Source: Rudanella sp031411995
GTDB lineage: Bacteria > Bacteroidota > Bacteroidia > Cytophagales > Spirosomataceae
Length of the DNA: 64,000 nt
Assembly (NCBI GenBank): GCA_031411995.1
Contig: JANOCD010000051.1
Span: 7,067 to 71,066, forward strand
Reading direction: 5' to 3'
Part shown: in pieces, positions 33,322-41,345 of the stretch
Layout of the letters: every line of letters begins with the position of its first letter
How positions within the stretch are numbered: the first letter of the stretch is position 1
Made by a program: the position numbers and the translations under genes
The notes under the pieces: model-generated
Databases searched by the model: none
The model's input: the letters and a program-made list of their open reading frames with translations, nothing else
Told to the model about the DNA's origin: nothing

Positions 33322-34738
33322 TGCGAACCTGATCGACTTTGTCGTAGAGTTTCTGCTCTTTGTACTCGCGGTAAAGCGTCAACATACCTTCCACAATGCC
33401 CTGTCCTTCGCCGGTTTCTTCGAGCAAACCCAGCGCGTTTTCCGTGAAGTCCACAAACGAAGCTTTCATGGCCTCGAACAATTCCTCGCCCAAAGCCGAT
33501 GGCTGCAATTGGTTCATGTAGAGCATGTTAACAAACTTGAGCAGTGTGAACAGGTGTGCAATGGCTACGGCTGTGTTCAGGTCGTCGTTGAGGGCATCGT
33601 GGAAACCCTGCAAAGCGGCCCGAATTTCCGTTTGTTTTTTCTCGTCGGGAGCAACGGTTTCATCAGTCGAATAGGTCAGCGTTTTCACGATGCGCAGGCC
33701 GTTGGCCAGCCGACGATAGCCTTTTTGAGCCGCTTTGAGGGCATCGTTCGAGAAGTCGAGCGTGCTGCGGTAGTGCGATTGCAGCATAAAAAACCGCACC
33801 GTCATCGGCGAATAGGCCTGCTCCAGCAGCGGGTGGCTACCGGCAAACAGCTCGGCAGGCAAAAACGAATTCCCCAGCGACTTCGACATCTTTTGGCCGT
33901 TCACGGTCAGCATGTTCGAGTGCATCCAGTAGCGCACGGGGTCCTTGTCGGTGAGGCCGTTTCCCTGGGCAATTTCGCATTCGTGGTGCGGGAATTTGAG
34001 ATCCATGCCGCCCCCGTGAATGTCGAACTGAGCACCCAAATATTTGGTACTCATGCAGGTACACTCCAGGTGCCAGCCTGGAAAACCATTGCCCCAGGGC
34101 GAGGGCCAGCGCATGATGTGTTCGGGCGAGGCATTTTTCCAGATCGCAAAATCGAGCGGGTTGCGCTTTTCCGATTGTCCGTCGAGGTCGCGGGTTTCGT
34201 TGAGCAAGTCGTCGATAATGCGGCCCGACAGTTTGCCGTAGTTGCCGCCCTGCTCGTTGTATTTCAGAATATCAAAATAAACCGACCCGTTCGATTCGTA
34301 AGCCAGTCCCTTGTCGATCAATGTCTTAACGGCTTCGATTTGCTCCACCATGTGGCCTGTTGCCGTGGGTTCGATGCTGGGCGGAATGGCATTGAACTGC
34401 GCCATAACGGTATGAAAATCGTTGGTATAACGTTGCACAATTTCCATTGGCTCCAGCTTTTCGAGCTTGGCCATACGCCCGATTTTGTCCTCACCCTCGT
34501 CGCCGTCGCCCACCAGGTGACCTACATCGGTCAGGTTACGGACATACCGGACTTTATAGCCAATGTGTGTCAGATACCGAAACAGCGTATCGAAGGTCAG
34601 AAACGTGCGGACGTTACCGAGGTGGACGTAATTATAGACCGTTGGGCCACACACATACATGCCTACGTAAGGCGAACTGATGGGTTCGAACGGTTCTTTT
34701 TGGCGTGAAAGCGTGTTGTAAAGTCGGAGGGGTTGCAT
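33251..34738 (-). CDS. cysS: Cysteine--tRNA ligase
   Basis: 495 aa from ATG 34738-34736 (MQPLRLYNTLSRQKEPFEPI); an earlier in-frame start at 34825 is upstream of the promoter. It charges tRNA-Cys. Class I motifs are present: zinc-ligand C30 (YVCGPTVY), HLGN at 39-42 (HIGH), and KMSKS at 283-287. The anticodon-binding helical region and DALR-like domain fill the C-terminus. Its last 24 codons are duplicated downstream. Length is normal, so the gene is functional despite the insertion scar. Confidence 0.97.
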   Translation of the reverse strand: MQPLRLYNTLSRQKEPFEPISSPYVGMYVCGPTVYNYVHLGNVRTFLTFDTLFRYLTHIGYKVRYVRNLTDVGHLVGDGDEGEDKIGRMAKLEKLEPMEIVQRYTNDFHTVMAQFNAIPPSIEPTATGHMVEQIEAVKTLIDKGLAYESNGSVYFDILKYNEQGGNYGKLSGRIIDDLLNETRDLDGQSEKRNPLDFAIWKNASPEHIMRWPSPWGNGFPGWHLECTCMSTKYLGAQFDIHGGGMDLKFPHHECEIAQGNGLTDKDPVRYWMHSNMLTVNGQKMSKSLGNSFLPAELFAGSHPLLEQAYSPMTVRFFMLQSHYRSTLDFSNDALKAAQKGYRRLANGLRIVKTLTYSTDETVAPDEKKQTEIRAALQGFHDALNDDLNTAVAIAHLFTLLKFVNMLYMNQLQPSALGEELFEAMKASFVDFTENALGLLEETGEGQGIVEGMLTLYREYKEQKLYDKVDQVRTYFKQQGLVIKDMKHRIDWAYEE

Positions 34739-34785
34739 TCGGAAATCGTAAAATGAATAATGTAGACTACGCCGTGAATAAAAAG

Positions 34786-34793
34786 CAAAGATA
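34786..34793 (-). promoter_or_regulatory. Promoter -7 element for cysS
   Basis: TATCTTTG on the minus strand (34793 to 34786), 48 bp before the cysS ATG. It confirms the start at 34738. Confidence 0.6.
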
Positions 34794-34813
34794 GGGGGTT
34801 GCGACCTGTGCTT

Positions 34814-34821
34814 TATCTTTG
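34814..34821 (+). promoter_or_regulatory. Promoter -7 element for the GNAT-like gene
   Basis: TATCTTTG on the plus strand, 38 bp before ATG 34860 and divergent from the cysS promoter. No TTG at ideal spacing is seen. Confidence 0.5.
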
Positions 34822-34859
34822 CCATTCATAATTCATCGTTCATCATTCATTGTTCGTAG

Positions 34860-36053
34860 ATGCACCTCGTCGAAGTTGGCACCAACCGCGCTTACCAGCA
34901 CCAGTTTATTCAATTCCCTGTTCGTCTATATCACGACGATCCCAACTGGATTCGCCCCTTAGATGCCGATCTGGAGAGCGTTTTTGATCCCAAAAAGAAC
35001 AAATTGTTTGAGACAGGCGCGTGTGTCCGGTGGCTTTTGCTGGACGACCAAAACCAGACCATTGGCCGGGTCGCGGCTTTCATAAACCAGAAAACCGTGA
35101 TGACCCGCAATGACCAACCCACGGGTGGCCTGGGTTTTTTTGAGTGCGTTTATGATCAGAAAGCGGCCTATATGCTGTTTGATGTTTGCAAAAACTGGCT
35201 CGCCGAGCGGGGTATGGAAGCGATGGATGGCCCCATTAACTTCGGCGACCGCGACCGTTGGTGGGGTTTGCTGGTGGAGGGTTTCGATCATGAACCCAAC
35301 TACGGAATGCCTTATACGAAGCCCTATTATGTCCTGTTTTTCGAGAATTATGGCTTCCGCGACTACTTTCAGCAACATACAATGGCGCTCCCTATCGAGA
35401 AAGACCGGCTGATGGTGGGTATGCACCCCACCGTTCTCGAACGTGCCGACCGAATCCTGAAAGACCCGATCTATTTCTTTGAACACATCCACAAAAATCA
35501 GCTACCCAGATTTGCGGGCGATTTTGCCGAAATTTATAATAAAGCATGGAGCAAAATTTTGGGTACGCCCGACATGACGCAGGAAAAAGCCCTGAAACTA
35601 ATGAAACAGATGAAGCCCGTTATGGAGGAGACATTGATCTGGTTTGGGTATCACGGTCCTGAAAAGAAACCCATCGCATTTTTTATCATGCTCCCCGAAC
35701 TGAATCAGTATTTCAAGCACGTTAACGGCAAAATGAATTGGTTAGGCAAGCTAAAGTTTCTGTATTACAAAACGTTCAAGACTACGCACAAGGCATTTGG
35801 CCTGATTTTCGGGGTAGTACCCGAATTTCAGGGCAAGGGAGTTGAGTCGGCCATTGCCATATCGTATCCAACCCGCGTGGGCTGGTCGGCAAGTCACCCT
35901 TACAAAGATCTGGAACTGAACTGGATCGGGGACTTCAATGTCAAGATGATTCGGTTTTCCAAAATGCTCGGCGGAGTTGTCAGCAAGCGGCACATCACCT
36001 ACCGTTATTTGTTCGACCAAACCAAGGAATTCAAACGGCACCCGATTATTTAG
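34860..36053 (+). CDS. GNAT-like conserved protein
   Basis: 397 aa, no signal peptide or membrane segment. The N-terminal part (RLYHDDPNWIRPLDADLESV, IGRVAAFINQKT) and the middle (GFFECVYDQKAAYMLFDVCK, NWLAERGMEAMDGPINFGDR) have the pattern of large GNAT-fold proteins common in Bacteroidota, usually annotated as hypothetical or N-acetyltransferase. The C-terminal half includes GVVPEFQGKGVESAIAI, where the acetyl-CoA loop RxxGxG/A is expected. It ends 3 bp before the convergent SMP-30 gene. The substrate is unknown. Confidence 0.7.
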   Translation: MHLVEVGTNRAYQHQFIQFPVRLYHDDPNWIRPLDADLESVFDPKKNKLFETGACVRWLLLDDQNQTIGRVAAFINQKTVMTRNDQPTGGLGFFECVYDQKAAYMLFDVCKNWLAERGMEAMDGPINFGDRDRWWGLLVEGFDHEPNYGMPYTKPYYVLFFENYGFRDYFQQHTMALPIEKDRLMVGMHPTVLERADRILKDPIYFFEHIHKNQLPRFAGDFAEIYNKAWSKILGTPDMTQEKALKLMKQMKPVMEETLIWFGYHGPEKKPIAFFIMLPELNQYFKHVNGKMNWLGKLKFLYYKTFKTTHKAFGLIFGVVPEFQGKGVESAIAISYPTRVGWSASHPYKDLELNWIGDFNVKMIRFSKMLGGVVSKRHITYRYLFDQTKEFKRHPII

Positions 36054-36056
36054 GTA

Positions 36057-36992
36057 CTACTCCACCCCTTCCACTGCCATTGGCAACACATAGACCGATT
36101 CGGAGGCTGTGATGAATAACGTTTTGCGGTCTTTGCCGCCAAAGCATAGGTTGGCTGTCCATTTGGCAGGCACCGGTATGTTCATGATTTTTTTGCCGGT
36201 TGGGTCGAAAACCGTTACGCCCCGGCCTGTCATATAGACATTGCCCTGCTTGTCGAGCGTGATACCATCGGATCCCAATGGGGCAAACAATTGCCGGTTG
36301 GTCAGGCTGCCGTCTTTGCCAATTTCGTATTTGTAGGTTTTGCTGTCGCGGATGTCGGCCACGAAGAGATATTTGCCATCGGGCGAGCCGACAATACCGT
36401 TGGGTTGCTTCAAATCAGTGGCTACCATAATGGCCTGGGTTTTTCCTTTTGGCAGGTAATAGACGTTCTGAGCGGCCAGAAACGGGGTTTTGTGGCTCCA
36501 CCACGGGCGTTGGTAATACGGGTCAGTGAAGTAGATACCACCTTTTTTGTCGGGCCACAGATCGTTGGGACCGTTGTGCTTTTTGCCTTCGTAATCGGTT
36601 AGCAGCACCGTCACTTTTTTGGTTTTGAGGTCGATTGACCAAAGTTCGTTTTTCTCGTCGGCGCAGGACAAAATATTGCCTTTTCGGTCGATGTAGAGGC
36701 CATTGGAACGGCCCATTTTTTCGGCAAACATCGTCAGGGTTCCGTCCGTTTTATACTCCCAGATTTTGTCGTTGGGCTGGTCGGTGAAATAGATATTTCC
36801 CTGTTTATCAACGGCGGGGCCTTCGGTAAACGAAAACTGATCGGACACTTTTTTGAGCGTCGCGCCCGGAGCAATCAGCGTGATACCGGCCGGGTTGAGC
36901 GTGTCGGCAGAGGTGGATTTTTGGCCAAAGGAGGTGGTCAACGCGATTAGTCCGACAGCGAGCGAGAGAAGCAAATTTTGGAGAAACGTCAT
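36057..36992 (-). CDS. SMP-30/gluconolactonase family protein, exported
   Basis: 311 aa. A signal peptide (LLLSLAVGLIALTTSFGQ) leads to a six-bladed propeller of the SMP-30/LRE type: FTEGPAVDKQGNIYFTDQPN, GRSNGLYIDRKGNILSCADE, HNGPNDLWPDKKGGIYFTDP and QPNGIVGSPDGKYLFVADIR. The metal ligands of lactonases (Glu in FTEGP, Asn in GPNDL, Asp in VADIRD) are present. It probably opens a sugar lactone in the periplasm. It is divergent from the PfkB kinase gene. Confidence 0.92.
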   Translation of the reverse strand: MTFLQNLLLSLAVGLIALTTSFGQKSTSADTLNPAGITLIAPGATLKKVSDQFSFTEGPAVDKQGNIYFTDQPNDKIWEYKTDGTLTMFAEKMGRSNGLYIDRKGNILSCADEKNELWSIDLKTKKVTVLLTDYEGKKHNGPNDLWPDKKGGIYFTDPYYQRPWWSHKTPFLAAQNVYYLPKGKTQAIMVATDLKQPNGIVGSPDGKYLFVADIRDSKTYKYEIGKDGSLTNRQLFAPLGSDGITLDKQGNVYMTGRGVTVFDPTGKKIMNIPVPAKWTANLCFGGKDRKTLFITASESVYVLPMAVEGVE

Positions 36993-37056
36993 GTCTGAAT
37001 GATTTCTCAGAAAAAGCCCATTGAACCGCAGAAATACCCGAAGCCGAATATCTCCC

Positions 37057-37064
37057 TATCTTTG
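37057..37064 (+). promoter_or_regulatory. Promoter -7 element for the PfkB kinase gene
   Basis: TATCTTTG, 22 bp before ATG 37087. It excludes the longer reading from 37021. Confidence 0.6.
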
Positions 37065-37086
37065 TGGCTTCATAAATCAGAACTTC

Positions 37087-38007
37087 ATGAGTTTACTAAC
37101 CATCGGGTCGGTCGCGTTTGATGCCCTCGAAACGCCCTTCGGTAAAACCGACAAAATCATCGGCGGTGCCGCTACTTATATTACAATTTCGGCTTCGTAT
37201 TTTGTGCGGCCCAACAACCTTGTTGCCGTGGTGGGCGACGATTTTCCGCAGTCGATGATCGACATTTTCAAAAGTCACGGCGTTGATACCGAAGGGCTTG
37301 AGATTCGGAAGGGCGAAAAAACATTTTTCTGGTCGGGTAAATACCACAACGACATGAACACCCGCGACACAGTGGACGTGCAGTTGAACGTGATGGAAAA
37401 GTTCGACCCGATTATTCCTGAATCATACCAGGATTGCCAATATCTGATGTTGGGCAACACAGCCCCGGCCATCCAGAAAATGGTGGTTGACCGCCTGACC
37501 AACCGCCCAAAACTCATTGTTTTAGACACGATGAACCTTTGGATCGACATTGCCAATGCCGACCTGAAAACGCTGTTGCCATTAGTCGATGTGCTGGTGT
37601 TGAACGACGAAGAAGCCCGAATGCTCACCGGCGACTATGCCCTTGTGCGGGCCGCAGCCACGATCCGTGCAATGGGGCCAAAAACGGTGATCATCAAAAA
37701 AGGAGAACATGGCGCGTTGCTCTTCCAGGATAACAACATTTTCTTCGCGCCGGCTCTGCCCCTCGAATCAGTTTTCGACCCCACCGGCGCGGGCGACACC
37801 TTTGCAGGCGGTTTCATTGGCCACCTCGCCAAAACCGACGATATTTCATTCGACAACATGAAGCGGGCCGTTATTTATGGCTCGGCAATGGCGAGTTTCT
37901 GTGTCGAGAAATTCGGGGCCGAGCGCATTATTGATTTAACTCCCGAAGAGATTCAGGACCGGGTAAATCAGTTCGTGAAATTGTCTGCTTTTTCGGTAGA
38001 TTTATAA
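37087..38007 (+). CDS. PfkB family sugar/nucleoside kinase
   Basis: 306 aa from ATG 37087. PfkB features are the N-terminal GGAATYITISASYF, VAVVGDDFPQSMIDIF, and the C-terminal ATP/catalytic motif DPTGAGDTFAGGF with catalytic Asp. The fold is ribokinase-like. Bacteroidota homologues are often called sugar kinases, or adenosine-kinase-like; the substrate is not evident. It is followed by a terminator and is divergent from the SMP-30 protein. Confidence 0.92.
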   Translation: MSLLTIGSVAFDALETPFGKTDKIIGGAATYITISASYFVRPNNLVAVVGDDFPQSMIDIFKSHGVDTEGLEIRKGEKTFFWSGKYHNDMNTRDTVDVQLNVMEKFDPIIPESYQDCQYLMLGNTAPAIQKMVVDRLTNRPKLIVLDTMNLWIDIANADLKTLLPLVDVLVLNDEEARMLTGDYALVRAAATIRAMGPKTVIIKKGEHGALLFQDNNIFFAPALPLESVFDPTGAGDTFAGGFIGHLAKTDDISFDNMKRAVIYGSAMASFCVEKFGAERIIDLTPEEIQDRVNQFVKLSAFSVDL

Positions 38008-38026
38008 GAATAGTGATTTTACGGAA

Positions 38027-38076
38027 AAAGCGAATCGAAACAGATCCCTCGGATAAAATCTGTTTCAATTCGCTTT
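38027..38076 (+). terminator. Terminator of the PfkB kinase gene
   Basis: A 19-bp stem with one mismatch (38027-38045 with 38058-38076) begins AAAGCGAAT and ends ATTCGCTTT, 20 bp after the stop codon. Confidence 0.8.
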
Positions 38077-38131
38077 AATTGGATTTATATTTGGGTGCTT
38101 TGTGCATGGGTGGGGCAGCCAAATCGGGCAT

Positions 38132-38224
38132 TCAAAAACAAACCTCACTCGCATAGAAAGCCCCCTGAGTCGTAGGGAAACGGGCAATGAGTCGTTTTTT
38201 TGTTCCTGAAAACGTAACGCTCAT
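38132..38224 (-). CDS. Mini-ORF 1, related to the one before the dioxygenase-like gene
   Basis: 30 codons from ATG 38224, 11 bp after the TPMT-like stop codon. Its end ARFPTTQGAFYASEVCF aligns with ARFLPTQGAFYATGATFF of the mini-ORF at 40762-40899, and the similarity extends upstream (VTFSG against LTFTS). It may be a true small protein or the remnant of a duplicated gene end. Function unknown. Confidence 0.45.
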   Translation of the reverse strand: MSVTFSGTKKRLIARFPTTQGAFYASEVCF

Positions 38225-38235
38225 TTGCCCGGCGG

Positions 38236-38934
38236 TCAGGCTAATTCGAGAGCAGCATCCACATCAATCCGGCAATTGATAAGACCATTGGCATGTTTGG
38301 TCAGTATGAAAGCCGGTTCGTAGAGGTACGACAATTTCCAGCGACGCACCATGCCGTGTTCCATCAGCAGTGGGTTGGCAACCAGTTCTATGGTATGGCC
38401 CTCGCCGTAATAGGCACCTACTTCGGGGAGTGGAATGCTGAACGGGGCAGAATCGAGCAGCGGGAAATAATCTAACGTAATGAGCAGCGTTTGGGTACCA
38501 ATGTCGGTCAGCCGATCCAAAGCGCGGAGATAATCGGCTCGCATAGCAACGGGCAGAGCCACTAATGAGGCCCGGTCATAGACCCAGTCAATAGGGCCAA
38601 GATCATCAGGAGTCAGCTTCATGAAATCTTTACGAAGCAGGATAATATTCCCCGAAATGTATGTTTCGGAATCGGGTTGGTAGTAGGTAAGGTTGTTTTC
38701 GGCAAAGAACTCCAGAATAGCCTTTTCAATCAGTTCTACACCGATTACCCGCCTGGCCGATTCAGCCAGATACAGCATATCCACACTTTTGCCACACAAC
38801 GGAACCAGTACCGTTTTGCCCGCGATGGCTTCAGGCGACAAGTGCGTAGTCACGTAAGGATGGACATCGCGACGGTGAAAGCTGGTATAAAAACCACCTT
38901 TGTCCCAAGAATCAGACCAGAATTTAGCTTCCAT
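38236..38934 (-). CDS. Thiopurine S-methyltransferase family protein
   Basis: 232 aa. The start MEAKFWSDSWDKGGFYTSFH and the TPMT core LVPLCGKSVDMLYLAESARR, VIGVELIEKAI match thiopurine/chalcogen methyltransferases. Later blocks are DWVYDRASLVALPVAMRADY and LLITLDYFP. TPMT enzymes methylate thiol or selenium/tellurium compounds for detoxification. It is driven by a promoter/operator block (38991-39039) that is repeated before the dioxygenase-like gene, and followed by mini-ORF 1. Confidence 0.92.
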   Translation of the reverse strand: MEAKFWSDSWDKGGFYTSFHRRDVHPYVTTHLSPEAIAGKTVLVPLCGKSVDMLYLAESARRVIGVELIEKAILEFFAENNLTYYQPDSETYISGNIILLRKDFMKLTPDDLGPIDWVYDRASLVALPVAMRADYLRALDRLTDIGTQTLLITLDYFPLLDSAPFSIPLPEVGAYYGEGHTIELVANPLLMEHGMVRRWKLSYLYEPAFILTKHANGLINCRIDVDAALELA

Positions 38935-38990
38935 TGTGTGTTGTTTTTTGGTTCAAAAAAGAAAGAAGAGTTGACTATCTAAGCGTGATA

Positions 38991-39039
38991 CAAAGGTGGG
39001 GTGCCAGATAGGCCCCCTTCCATACCAACAAGTTTGTAT
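38991..39039 (-). promoter_or_regulatory. Promoter/operator block of the TPMT-like gene
   Basis: On the minus strand this reads the dyad ATACAAACTTGTTGGTAT (39039-39022), 18 bp of less conserved sequence, then CACCCCACCTTTG. CACCTTTG is one base from the -7 consensus. The block is matched at 41072-41120 with identical 31-bp spacing. Position of the dyad upstream of the -7 box suits an activator. Confidence 0.65.
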
Positions 39040-39070
39040 TTTGGGGATAGAGCCATACAAAAGCCTGATT

Positions 39071-40702
39071 TTAAGCTGCCCATAAACGATGGAACGGGCA
39101 TTTCGACGCGCTTTTTGTCGCTTCCGAACGGTTGGTCAAACGCTCCTCGTCAACCACATCCTGTTTCTTTTCGGCTTCCCGATGTTCTTTCTGGAGGGAT
39201 TTCAGCCGGTCAAAATCAGGGTGTCCGTCGCGCAGGTGGCTCAACATCGACCGATTGACGGCCCCAATGGTGTTGACCCGAACACTGAAAAACGATTCGT
39301 CGGAGTTGATGTAGGCTGTCAGCGAGTTAGCCTGGTTGTTATCGGGGTTGAGGGCAACAGGCCGGTGCCGGGCCGCAACCAAGGGGTTCAGTGGGTTATG
39401 CTCGCGCACCCGGTTCTGCAAATTGAAATTGTGCTGAATGGCATCCTTCGCCCCGGCCAGCGAGGGCGACGAACCCACCTGCAAAATTGGCAGTTTAAAA
39501 TGCCCGTCATACCAGGTCATTACGTGGTTGTGCAAGCGCACACACTCCTGCGCAATCAGCCGCCACAGCCAGCGGTCAGGGTCGCTGAGGGCGGGTTTCA
39601 GCAGGGCAACGGCAAGGTCGTGCGTTGCTTTCGGGTGTTTGGGATTGGTGGTAATACCCGTCAGCGCATCGACCACCGCACAGCCTAAGCGGGCAGGTAA
39701 TTGTTTCAGCAAATCGCGGGCAATGGCCTTCGATTCGCTCGCGCTGGTAGCCCCAAAGTTACCCCTGAATTTGTGGTATTGTGCATACGACAACCCCTCA
39801 GCCAGGGCATCGAAACACTTCTGAATGCACGGAAACAACGCATTTCCCCATTTCAGGTGTTCGTAAGCCTGCTGCAAGTGGGTTTGGTCGCCGGTCGCTT
39901 CATAGCAGTTAATGGTATCGGTGGCAAAGCGCAGGTGTTCGTTGATTTCGACCGCCATGATTTCGGGCGCGATGTGAAACGACCGGAACGGGTTCATCAG
40001 CGTTTCGGGGCCATAGTGCGGGTGCCGAATGGCTTCTATAATGTGCCGGGTGCCCACAAAGTGGTGGTAGCAGGTATTCTGAGCATCCACAATCACACCG
40101 TTCAGGTTGTTATACCAAACACGCATATCGTGATCGGTCTGGGCAATAAACTGCTGAATTTGGCCCATTATGTCGCCCAAACCCCGGTGTTTCATCACCA
40201 TACCCAATCCCGAATCGGCCCCACAGTCAGTAGGCTTGTTCACTTGGTACTGCCGGAGTAAGGTTTTATCAAACACTTTTTTGGCCTGTAGAAACCCACC
40301 ATAATTAGGCGAGTCGGTGATGTTCAGGATCAACGGCTCGGCATCGAAATCGTCGCAACCACCTAATTCACCCGGCATCCGGCTGAGTTGGGTCAGGCAG
40401 GCATTGAACCCCTTGAACACCAGCAGCATTTCGGCGGCTTCGGCCACGTTCCCTTCGGCCAGTAGTTTGGTGGCCTGTTCGAGCAGGGCCGTCATGTTGA
40501 TGAGCGCGACTTCGGCACCCTGAAACACCGTTTTAATGAGGCTGGCGTATCCCGGCTTGTCGATAACAAACGACTCGCGGGCGGCAGTGAGCGCGTCGAT
40601 GTTCTGTACCTGCCGATAGGTGGTAGCTACATAACCAACATGGTTATATAGCCCGGATAGGGTATCGTTTGTGTTCCAGTTAATTTGGTCAAAGGTTTTC
40701 AT
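39071..40702 (-). CDS. Haem-dioxygenase-like protein (tryptophan/indoleamine dioxygenase or PrnB-like)
   Basis: 543 aa from ATG 40702-40700; an in-frame TTG at 40765 is less likely. The protein is all-helical with RGNFGATSASESKAIARDLL near residue 315, RLHNHVMTWYDGHFKLPILQ and GSSPSLAGAKDAI. These resemble the helix with proximal His and substrate loop of the TDO/IDO superfamily and the related PrnB/DUF1864 group. The C-terminus ends in KCPFHRLWAA. No signal peptide. It is preceded by mini-ORF 2 and a duplicated promoter block. Superfamily membership is tentative. Confidence 0.55.
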   Translation of the reverse strand: MKTFDQINWNTNDTLSGLYNHVGYVATTYRQVQNIDALTAARESFVIDKPGYASLIKTVFQGAEVALINMTALLEQATKLLAEGNVAEAAEMLLVFKGFNACLTQLSRMPGELGGCDDFDAEPLILNITDSPNYGGFLQAKKVFDKTLLRQYQVNKPTDCGADSGLGMVMKHRGLGDIMGQIQQFIAQTDHDMRVWYNNLNGVIVDAQNTCYHHFVGTRHIIEAIRHPHYGPETLMNPFRSFHIAPEIMAVEINEHLRFATDTINCYEATGDQTHLQQAYEHLKWGNALFPCIQKCFDALAEGLSYAQYHKFRGNFGATSASESKAIARDLLKQLPARLGCAVVDALTGITTNPKHPKATHDLAVALLKPALSDPDRWLWRLIAQECVRLHNHVMTWYDGHFKLPILQVGSSPSLAGAKDAIQHNFNLQNRVREHNPLNPLVAARHRPVALNPDNNQANSLTAYINSDESFFSVRVNTIGAVNRSMLSHLRDGHPDFDRLKSLQKEHREAEKKQDVVDEERLTNRSEATKSASKCPFHRLWAA

Positions 40703-40761
40703 CGCACTACTGGCTATTTGTTGGAAGGTTTTCGTCGGAATGTTCACCAAAGTTGGGGCAG

Positions 40762-40899
40762 TCAAATCAAGTGTTCAAAAAAAGTAGCCCCAGTTGCATA
40801 GAAAGCCCCTTGAGTCGGAAGAAAACGGGCTTCAATCGTTTTGAGACCCTGCGATGTAAAGGTAAGTTGGGGGTTCGTCGGCCTGATGGGGGACTTCAT
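40762..40899 (-). CDS. Mini-ORF 2, related to mini-ORF 1
   Basis: 45 codons from ATG 40899 (MKSPIRPTNPQLTFTSQGLK). Its C-terminal half is similar to mini-ORF 1, and the DNA at 40750-40838 is also similar to 38107-38192. It ends 59 bp before the dioxygenase-like start, on the same strand. Possible small protein or duplicated gene fragment. Confidence 0.45.
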   Translation of the reverse strand: MKSPIRPTNPQLTFTSQGLKTIEARFLPTQGAFYATGATFFEHLI

Positions 40900-40954
40900 A
40901 TTGGGCAGGTTTTACGACTTAGTCGGTGGCTTTGAGCCAATAACCGGCATTGGG

Positions 40955-41023
40955 TTATTGCAACACCAATCCAGGGCCAGAGCCATTGATGGTTGTGGTT
41001 TGAGTGGCGGTTAGCTTTCTCAT
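40955..41023 (-). CDS. Possible 22-residue leader peptide
   Basis: ATG 41023 lies 49 bp after the promoter block, the same place where the TPMT-like gene starts in the other copy. It encodes MRKLTATQTTTINGSG and six more residues, rich in Thr. It could be a leader, a peptide precursor, or chance. Evidence is positional only. Confidence 0.25.
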   Translation of the reverse strand: MRKLTATQTTTINGSGPGLVLQ

Positions 41024-41071
41024 GAGTTTGTCTGGTTAAACTGAGTTTGTTTTTATCCACTTTGGATGCAA

Positions 41072-41120
41072 CAAAGGTGGGGTGCAAGACAGGGCCGGTT
41101 CAATACCAACAAAGTTGTAT
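41072..41120 (-). promoter_or_regulatory. Promoter/operator block of the dioxygenase-like operon
   Basis: Contains the dyad ATACCAACAAAGTTGTAT (41103-41120) and CAAAGGTGGGGTGC (41072-41085), spaced exactly as in 38991-39039. Transcription is toward lower coordinates. It is the only promoter-like element seen for the dioxygenase-like gene. Confidence 0.6.
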
Positions 41121-41345
41121 TTTTCAAGTAAAACCATAAAAAAACCTCAGCAGCAGGCTGCTGATGAGGTCCATGTCGCCGAAACGATTGGTTGCCAGTT
41201 TTGCGTCATTGAGGCTTGATTTACGACGGTTCATGGTCAAAAACTGCCGTTCGCTATTAACAATGAACTATTTACGGGTAGATTTAACCCTGGCAACTAC
41301 CTCAAAGCTTGCCATAAGCTGCGACAAAGCACCTTCGTTTCGGAA

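Noticed and set aside
33278..34708. 476-codon open frame antisense to cysS
   Set aside because: A shadow of the conserved cysS gene; no signal, motif or promoter of its own.
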